Assembly: GCA_022797935.1 (NCBI GenBank)
Contig: JAAWLO010000002.1
Location: 20,037 to 84,036, forward strand
Direction: 5' to 3'
Origin: Oscillibacter sp.
GTDB lineage: Bacteria; Bacillota; Clostridia; Oscillospirales; Oscillospiraceae
DNA: 64,000 bases
A model generated the notes under the pieces. It had not been told where the DNA came from. It did no database searches and was given only the letters and a program-made list of their open reading frames with translations. The position numbers and the translations under genes are program-made. Shown in pieces: positions 59,128 to 64,000 of this stretch. Every line of letters begins with the position of its first letter. Position 1 is the first letter of the stretch.

Positions 59128-60273
59128 ATGAAACAAAAGAAATCCCTGGCGGATGTTCTGCGGCGGATAGAGGCGGGTCTGCTGGCGGCGGGGACCCTGT
59201 GGATTGCCGTGGTGACGGCGGGAAGCGATACGGTTTCCGCCGCCGCCGGAGCCCTGCGGCAGGCGCTGCCGGTAGGCGTTCTCCGGTGGGAGCTGGGGGA
59301 CCTGTGGCAGCAGGACGGTTTGTCTCCGGCGGCGGTGCTGGCCATCGGGGAATCCCCCCTGCTGTCGGCGTCGCGGGAGGAGGTGGCGGCGCTCTGGTCC
59401 CTGGAGCGCCAGGAGCCGGAGGAGGAAGAGAAAATCCCCGCGCCGGTGAAGGAGACGCCGGTGGAGCCGGCAGCGCTGCCGGAGGACAACGGCGTCCCCG
59501 CCAAGACGCTGATTCCCACGGACCCCAGCGGCTACCTGGTTTCAGGCCGGGTGTACATCAGCAGTTCCCGGGAAGAGCCCCTCTCTCTGGAGGCGTTGGA
59601 AGAGCCCTTCACGGCGGAGCTACCGGCGGAGGAGCCCCAGGTGCTGATTCTCCACACCCACGGCAGCGAAGCCTATACCCCTGTTCCCGGTACGGAGGTG
59701 GTTTGGTCCGGGGACTACCGGACCACGGATTACCGCTACAACGTGGTCCGGGTAGGGGACGAGATGGCGGAGGTCTTCGGCCAGGCGGGCATCTCGGTCC
59801 TCCATGACCGTACGCTGTACGATTACCCCTCCTACTCCGGCGCTTATGACCGCTCTCTGGAGTCCATCCAGCGGTATCTGGAGCGCTATCCTTCGATCCG
59901 GTACATATTGGATGTCCATCGGGACGCTATTGAGGACGGGCAGGGGAACCAGTATAAAGCGGTGTCGGAGGTAGACGGCGGCGCGGCGGCCCAGATGTCC
60001 CTGGTGGTGGGCAGTGACGGCAGCGGTCTGAGCCACCCCAACTGGAAGGAGAATCTCCGTCTGGCGGCGGCAGTGCAGCAGAATATTTTGGAGCATTACC
60101 CAACTCTGATGCGCCCGCTGCTGCTGCGGAATTCCCGCTATAACCAGCACGCCACGACCGGTTCTCTGCTGGTGGAGGTGGGAGCGGCCGGGAATTCACC
60201 GGAGGAAGCGGTGTTGGCGGGACGGCTGTTTGCGGAGCGGATGGCAGAGGTGCTGACGCCGGAAAGCGGATGA
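59128..60273 (+). CDS. spoIIP: Stage II sporulation protein P (SpoIIP)
   Basis: A 381-aa sporulation autolysin. The N-terminal helix (IEAGLLAAGTLWIAVVTA) anchors it, a Pro/Glu-rich linker follows (residues ~95-135), and residues ~165-375 form the zinc amidase/endopeptidase domain. It has VLILHTHGSEAYTP, the DVHRDAI motif, and NSRYNQHATTGSLLVEVGAAGNS with the catalytic Glu. It works with SpoIID and SpoIIM to thin septal peptidoglycan during engulfment, so the organism should form endospores. ATG at 59128 follows GAGGTGAG. Confidence 0.96.
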   Translation: MKQKKSLADVLRRIEAGLLAAGTLWIAVVTAGSDTVSAAAGALRQALPVGVLRWELGDLWQQDGLSPAAVLAIGESPLLSASREEVAALWSLERQEPEEEEKIPAPVKETPVEPAALPEDNGVPAKTLIPTDPSGYLVSGRVYISSSREEPLSLEALEEPFTAELPAEEPQVLILHTHGSEAYTPVPGTEVVWSGDYRTTDYRYNVVRVGDEMAEVFGQAGISVLHDRTLYDYPSYSGAYDRSLESIQRYLERYPSIRYILDVHRDAIEDGQGNQYKAVSEVDGGAAAQMSLVVGSDGSGLSHPNWKENLRLAAAVQQNILEHYPTLMRPLLLRNSRYNQHATTGSLLVEVGAAGNSPEEAVLAGRLFAERMAEVLTPESG

Positions 60274-60356
60274 AGGACGAAGAACTGCGGCAGGCCCTGG
60301 TCCGCTGGACCGGTCCCCTTGTCGTGGCGCCGGCGTCCTGTTGGCAGAAACCATAA

Positions 60357-60397
60357 GAAGCCGCCGGTCCCCGAAAATTGGGGACCGGCGGTTTTTC
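60357..60397 (+). terminator. Intrinsic terminator of spoIIP
   Basis: A 13-bp stem (GCCGCCGGTCCCC / GGGGACCGGCGGT) with an AT-rich loop, followed by TTTTTCG. Confidence 0.88.
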
Positions 60398-60403
60398 GCA
60401 AGA

Positions 60404-60766
60404 TTAAGAGGGAATGATTTCAATCCAATACCCGTCCGGGTCGTTGATGAAGTAGATGCCCATGGCGGGGTTTTCGAAGCAGACGCAGCCCATAGCCTTG
60501 TGACGGGCGTAGGCGGCCTCGTAGTCAGCGGCCTGAAGGGCCAGATGGAATTCGCACTCGCCCAGGTTGTACTTCTGGGGGTGATCCCGCAGCCAGGTCA
60601 GTTCCAGGCGGAAGTCCGTTTTCCCGTCTCCCAGGAAGACCAGCACGAAGCTGCCGTCCTCCGCCTCCTTCCGCCGTACCGGTTCCAGATCCAAAGCGTT
60701 CTTGTAAAACCGCAAAGAGGCGTCCAGATCGGAGACGTTGAAATTGAAATGGTTGAAAGTCAGCAT
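60404..60766 (-). CDS. VOC-family (glyoxalase-like) protein
   Basis: A 120-aa single-repeat VOC protein. The metal-ligand pattern appears complete: NHFNFNV (His), FHLALQAADYEAAY (His) and a C-terminal GYWIEIIP (Glu). The family includes lactoylglutathione lyases and antibiotic-resistance proteins; the substrate is not determinable. Its start overlaps the HAD gene end by 7 nt. Confidence 0.87.
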   Translation of the reverse strand: MLTFNHFNFNVSDLDASLRFYKNALDLEPVRRKEAEDGSFVLVFLGDGKTDFRLELTWLRDHPQKYNLGECEFHLALQAADYEAAYARHKAMGCVCFENPAMGIYFINDPDGYWIEIIPS

Positions 60767-61527
60767 ACTTTGGCCTCCTTATTTCTCTGCTCCCGCAGGA
60801 TGGTGTAAACTTCATGGATGTCCTGAATGGTATAGGTGGCCCGGATGTCTTTGGGCACATCGCCGTCCCGGGACTGGGTCAGGAAGGAATGAATGTGGAA
60901 AGTGGCCCCGAAGCCCAGATTCTGAGGCCCTATGACATCTCGGGAGTAGGTGTCGCCCACGTAGGCGCAGGTCTCCGGGGCGGAGCGGACTTGATTCAGG
61001 GCGACCAGGAAGATGTTGGGGTCCGGCTTGCGGTAGCCGGTGACGGAGGAGAGGGTGACATCCTGAAAATAGTCCCGGATGCCGTAGTCCTCCAGAACCC
61101 GGAAAACCTGATAGAGGCTGGCGGTGTTGCTGATGACCCCCAGTTTCATGCCCAAGCCCTTCAGGCCCTCCAGCATTTCCTTCACCCGGGGGCGGAGAAC
61201 CCGGTGGTAGTGGGTGACCTCCCACATGTGGGCCAGTTCCTCGGCGAACGGCTTCACAGTGTCAAAGTCCAGTCCCAGCTCTGTGAGGATGTAGTTTCCC
61301 CAAATTTCCTCGGGCTTCAGCTCCCGGTTCGTGGGTCCCCGGTAGGCGGCGTAGCGGTCCCAGCCCCCGGCGAAGGCCTGTATAGCGGCGGGGACGCTCA
61401 GGGAGAGGCCGTGGCCGTGGTCCTTCAGAATCCGAAGGACCCCCTTGGCGGAGGCCTCCTTGCTGGCGCCGTCAATAAAGATGTCTTCCAGTGTTCCGCC
61501 CATGTCGAACAATACGGTGTCGATCAT
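60760..61527 (-). CDS. HAD-family hydrolase
   Basis: A 255-aa HAD-like phosphatase. Motif I reads FDMGGTLED: the nucleophile Asp is present but the second Asp (general acid) of DxD is Gly. Motif II is GVISNTAS, and motifs III/IV are GYRKPDPNIF and YVGDTYSRDVIG. DxGGT variants occur among annotated HAD hydrolases, but loss of the second Asp may reduce phosphomonoesterase activity. It overlaps the VOC gene by 7 nt and lies 4 nt from the membrane-protein gene, forming a three-gene minus-strand unit. Confidence 0.85.
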   Translation of the reverse strand: MIDTVLFDMGGTLEDIFIDGASKEASAKGVLRILKDHGHGLSLSVPAAIQAFAGGWDRYAAYRGPTNRELKPEEIWGNYILTELGLDFDTVKPFAEELAHMWEVTHYHRVLRPRVKEMLEGLKGLGMKLGVISNTASLYQVFRVLEDYGIRDYFQDVTLSSVTGYRKPDPNIFLVALNQVRSAPETCAYVGDTYSRDVIGPQNLGFGATFHIHSFLTQSRDGDVPKDIRATYTIQDIHEVYTILREQRNKEAKVC

Positions 61528-61531
61528 AATC

Positions 61532-62071
61532 TCACTGCCTTTCCCAAGGCTCCGGTTCGGTCACCGGGAGCCTTTTTTTCCAATGTCGGTAGTACAGGAA
61601 CCAAGATGCGCCGCAGCCCAGCGCCAGGGGCGCCAGCACAAACATCCCGAAAAACGGAAACACCACACCGGCGCCCTCCCAGCCCATTAGGATGAGAAGG
61701 GTGATGAGACAGGCCAGCATCAGTGCCGCCAGCCACAGAAAGGCGGCAGGCAGCAGCCTCCGGTCCCCTGGGAGACGCCAGACGAGGCAGCAGATGGCCG
61801 TGCCGAGAATGGCGGGAGCCAGGGCTTCCACGGCGTTGATGAGGGGAACCGGCGCCCCCATGCCCAGGAGAAGGGCGTCCAAGGGCGCGCTCAAGAGGGC
61901 GAAGCAGAGTCCGTAGACCAGGAGGAACAGCCAGCAGAGACAGAAGGAGTACAGCAGCAGAGTGCTTTTTACCTTGCCATTTTCCGTCATCTGGAAGGCG
62001 GACCAGAACCGGTCTGCCGCTTTGCCGATGCGTTCGTCGATTTCGTTTTGCCGGATGGGATTGCGAGCCAT
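61532..62071 (-). CDS. Four-helix membrane protein of unknown function
   Basis: A 179-aa protein with a ~35-residue cytosolic N-terminus (NEIDERIGKAADRFWSAF) and four membrane segments (LLLYSFCLCWLFLLVYGLCF, LAPAILGTAICCLVW, LPAAFLWLAALMLACLITLLILM, PFFGMFVLAPLALGCGASWFLYY). I do not recognise the family. AAAGGAGG lies upstream of the ATG at 62071. It is the first gene of the membrane-HAD-VOC unit. Confidence 0.75.
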   Translation of the reverse strand: MARNPIRQNEIDERIGKAADRFWSAFQMTENGKVKSTLLLYSFCLCWLFLLVYGLCFALLSAPLDALLLGMGAPVPLINAVEALAPAILGTAICCLVWRLPGDRRLLPAAFLWLAALMLACLITLLILMGWEGAGVVFPFFGMFVLAPLALGCGASWFLYYRHWKKRLPVTEPEPWERQ

Positions 62072-62104
62072 AGAGGGCCTCCTTTGCTTGGCGCGGGTTC
62101 TTCT

Positions 62105-62136
62105 GAAAAGGGCGGGCGGCCGGATGGCCGCCCGCC
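62105..62136 (-). terminator. Intrinsic terminator of the right-end ABC operon
   Basis: On the minus strand an 11-bp perfect stem (GGCGGGCGGCC / GGCCGCCCGCC, 4-nt loop) is followed by CTTTTC, 24 nt after the binding-protein stop. Confidence 0.85.
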
Positions 62137-62159
62137 TGAGGGAGCCGCTGTGTCGGGGA

Positions 62160-63473
62160 TTACTTGTTGGAGCTCTGGCTCAGCCAGTACATCCACATAT
62201 CCTGCACGTTCGGATAGATGTTGTAGATGGAGACCAGATCGTTGGTGCGGGCGCCCAGCTCATCCAGCTTGGCGGGATTCTTCTCGTCCACGAAGTCGTC
62301 CCGCAGGGGCCAGTTGCCCATTTTGGTGAAAGGCTTCAGACCGCCGCTCTGGCAGTCCGCGCCGCCGGTGATGTAGCGGATGAAGAGGCGTGCGCCGGCG
62401 GGGTTGTCGCAGCCCTGAACCACGAACATGGACTCGGTATTCAGCAGGGCGGTGTAGGGGCTGAGGTTGATGCACCAGGCGATATTGTAGCCGGATTCCT
62501 CCCGGTTCTCAATCTTGCCGGCAGAGGCCAGAGCCAGGGCGGGCTTGTCGGCGGTGGAGTTGTGAACGGCCCGGACCAGCTCGTCGCCGTCGCTGATGAA
62601 GGTCATCTTGGACTGGGTAAAGCGCCAGAGATACTCGACGCCGGCGTTGTTCTCGGGCACGTCAAAGTTAAAGCTGGAGGCGTCATAGGTGTACTCCAGG
62701 TCGGCGCCGTAGGTGTCCTTGTAGGACTGCTCCATCTCTTCCGCATTGTTGATGAAGCTGGCGAAGAGGCTGAGGTAGGCGGTTTCCTGGCCGATTTCCT
62801 TGGCAAAGAGCGTGTATTTCTGGCTGCCGTCATCGTTCTTCTCGATGATCTCCCACCAGCTGTGAATGGGCTGCTCGTCGGGGAACACTTCGGTATTATA
62901 ATACCAGAAAGATTGCGAGGCGTAAAGGGGGTAGCTGTATTTCAGGTTTTCTTCGTTGATGTGGGAGCAGATATCCCGGGGATAGAAGGTCTCGATAACG
63001 CCATTGTCATAGTACTCGTGGAAGACCTCGCCGTTGACGTCCTTGGTCTGGAGCACATCGGCGGTGATGTTGCCGGTCTCGTTCTCGATTTCGGCCTTGC
63101 TCAGAACCTCGTCGGAGTCCAGGTCGGAGATGACCAGATTCAGTCCGGGGAACTTCTCTTCGAAGTCATCTTTGGCCTTCAGCATCTTGGAGGAGGTGGC
63201 ATAAATATTGAGTTCATCCGCGCCGCCCTCGACTTCCTTCAGGGCCATCTCGTAGAGCTCCTCATCGGTCATGTCGCTCCATTCGTCATAATAAGGGCCA
63301 TAGTAATTTTTGTCTTCCGCCAAGCTGTAGCCCACATGGAGGGAACCCTCCGCGGCAGTGCCGCCGGTGCTGCCGCTGTCGCCGGAAGTGCCGGAATCGC
63401 CGGAGCCGCCGCAGGCGGCCAGACTCAGAACCATGACCAGAGCCATCAGCAGAGCAAAGAGCTTTCTTTTCAT
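62160..63473 (-). CDS. ABC transporter extracellular substrate-binding lipoprotein
   Basis: A 437-aa lipoprotein. The signal peptide MKRKLFALLMALVMVLSLAAC has lipobox LAAC, followed by a GGSGDSGTSGDSGSTGG linker like that of DctP. The mature protein (ELNIYATSSKMLKAKDDFEEKFPGLNLVISDLDSDEVLSKAEIE) resembles family-1/Fe(III)- or putrescine-type binding proteins (SBP_bac_6/8-like). Its transporter ATPase gene lies 53 bp upstream on the same strand and permeases are presumably outside the window. The ligand is unknown; the single ATPase of MalK/PotA type allows sugars, polyamines or metals. Confidence 0.85.
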   Translation of the reverse strand: MKRKLFALLMALVMVLSLAACGGSGDSGTSGDSGSTGGTAAEGSLHVGYSLAEDKNYYGPYYDEWSDMTDEELYEMALKEVEGGADELNIYATSSKMLKAKDDFEEKFPGLNLVISDLDSDEVLSKAEIENETGNITADVLQTKDVNGEVFHEYYDNGVIETFYPRDICSHINEENLKYSYPLYASQSFWYYNTEVFPDEQPIHSWWEIIEKNDDGSQKYTLFAKEIGQETAYLSLFASFINNAEEMEQSYKDTYGADLEYTYDASSFNFDVPENNAGVEYLWRFTQSKMTFISDGDELVRAVHNSTADKPALALASAGKIENREESGYNIAWCINLSPYTALLNTESMFVVQGCDNPAGARLFIRYITGGADCQSGGLKPFTKMGNWPLRDDFVDEKNPAKLDELGARTNDLVSIYNIYPNVQDMWMYWLSQSSNK

Positions 63474-63526
63474 CTCAAGTCGTCTCCTTTCAAATTTGGG
63501 GGGATGATGGATGTATAAACTCGCGG

Positions 63527-64000
63527 TTACACCGCGCGCTTAATGAGGCGGGTGGTCTCCTTGTTGTAAACGTTGATCTTGTCCTGGTCAATAATGGCCC
63601 AGACCTTCTGGTCAATGTCATAGTGCGCCTGGCCGATCTCCTTGGAGAGGAAGTCGTCCTCCCCGGCCTTGAGGGTAACGATGGTCTCCGAACCGGCGGG
63701 CTGGCTGGCGTAGACGGTGACCGGCAGAGCGCCCTCCACAGGTTCGCGGGAGATCAGAATCTGCTCCGGCCGGACGGCCAGGACGCAGTCGAATTCGCCC
63801 GCTTCCGGCTTCTTCTCATCGGTGAGGTGTTCAGAGGGGAAGGTGTGGCCGCCCAGCTCGCTCTTGACCACCAGCTGGCCGTTCTGCATCTCCGCCTTGC
63901 CGGGGACAAGATTGATGCGGGGGTTGCCGATGAAGTCGGCGGCCTCCAGGTCGATGGGGTTGTTGTAGAGCTCCATGGGAGTGGCCACCTGATTCAGCTC
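63527..64000 (-). CDS. ABC transporter ATP-binding protein, C-terminal part
   Basis: The last 157 residues of a MalK/UgpC-type importer ATPase; the gene runs off the right edge with no start in the window (the track's ATG is internal). LNQVATPMELYNNPIDLEAADFIGNPRINLVPG is the typical end of the ATPase domain, and CVLAVRPEQILIS begins the TOBE/OB regulatory domain. It is cotranscribed with the binding-protein gene 53 bp downstream. Confidence 0.9.
   Translation of the reverse strand, partial: ELNQVATPMELYNNPIDLEAADFIGNPRINLVPGKAEMQNGQLVVKSELGGHTFPSEHLTDEKKPEAGEFDCVLAVRPEQILISREPVEGALPVTVYASQPAGSETIVTLKAGEDDFLSKEIGQAHYDIDQKVWAIIDQDKINVYNKETTRLIKRAV

Overview
The window reads as a chromosomal segment of an anaerobic, spore-forming, high-GC member of the Clostridia, most likely Oscillospiraceae (Flavonifractor/Oscillibacter/Lawsonibacter-like). 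The case rests on spoIIP with a SigE-like promoter, a T-box leader, many lipoproteins with Gly/Ser/Asp linkers, the YfmF/YfmH peptidase pair, TRAP and family-1 sugar importers, and SigA-type promoters (TTGACA-N17-TATAAT). Taxonomy is an inference from gene content. I saw no tRNA, rRNA, insertion sequence, phage or CRISPR array.

Left third (1-13.7 kb): after the partial rarA and an MBL hydrolase comes a long plus-strand amino-sugar locus. It holds galE, a nucleotidyltransferase, a NahK-type anomeric kinase, a PocR/AraC regulator, a sugar-binding lipoprotein with two permeases, a ROK-type kinase, nagB, nagA and an MsmX-type ATPase. Together they would import host-glycan oligosaccharides or N-acetylhexosamines and send them to UDP-sugars or to fructose-6-phosphate. 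At 13.8-17.9 kb a Trp-specifier (UGG) T-box controls a TrpXYZ-type importer that carries an inserted FAH-family hydrolase gene.

Middle (18-42.7 kb): an SLH-anchored GH18 glycosidase; an HscC-type Hsp70 with a 1024-aa J-like partner; on the minus strand a lipoprotein barnase with its barstar inhibitor, preceded by a translationally coupled, frameshifted membrane-protein gene; an SPL-like radical SAM protein; an ECF sigma/anti-sigma/third-gene operon; a GntR-controlled TRAP transporter with a hexuronate-like route (KduI/IolB-family isomerase, 2-hydroxyacid dehydrogenase, KDG kinase, KDPG aldolase fused to a VOC domain); a GlgX-type debranching enzyme; and a second ECF sigma/anti-sigma pair.

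Right third (42.8-64 kb): asnA, a CPA2 antiporter, a bile-salt-hydrolase-family enzyme, a MarR-controlled heterodimeric ABC exporter with two tandem operators, a probable ~100-nt small RNA, a four-gene membrane cassette (59-aa membrane protein, DUF2975, YozG-like HTH, DUF4173-like) behind a nested 45-bp dyad, an Rrf2 regulator, folD-lgt-yfmH-yfmF housekeeping genes, spoIIP, small VOC/HAD/membrane genes, and the end of another ABC importer (binding lipoprotein plus ATPase) that runs off the window.

The least explained parts are the barnase/barstar/frameshifted membrane operon, the intergenic sRNA and nested dyad near 50.8-51.0 kb, the TRAP-linked uronate route that lacks a recognisable KduD, and the Hsp70/J pair in which the J-like domain has no exact HPD motif.
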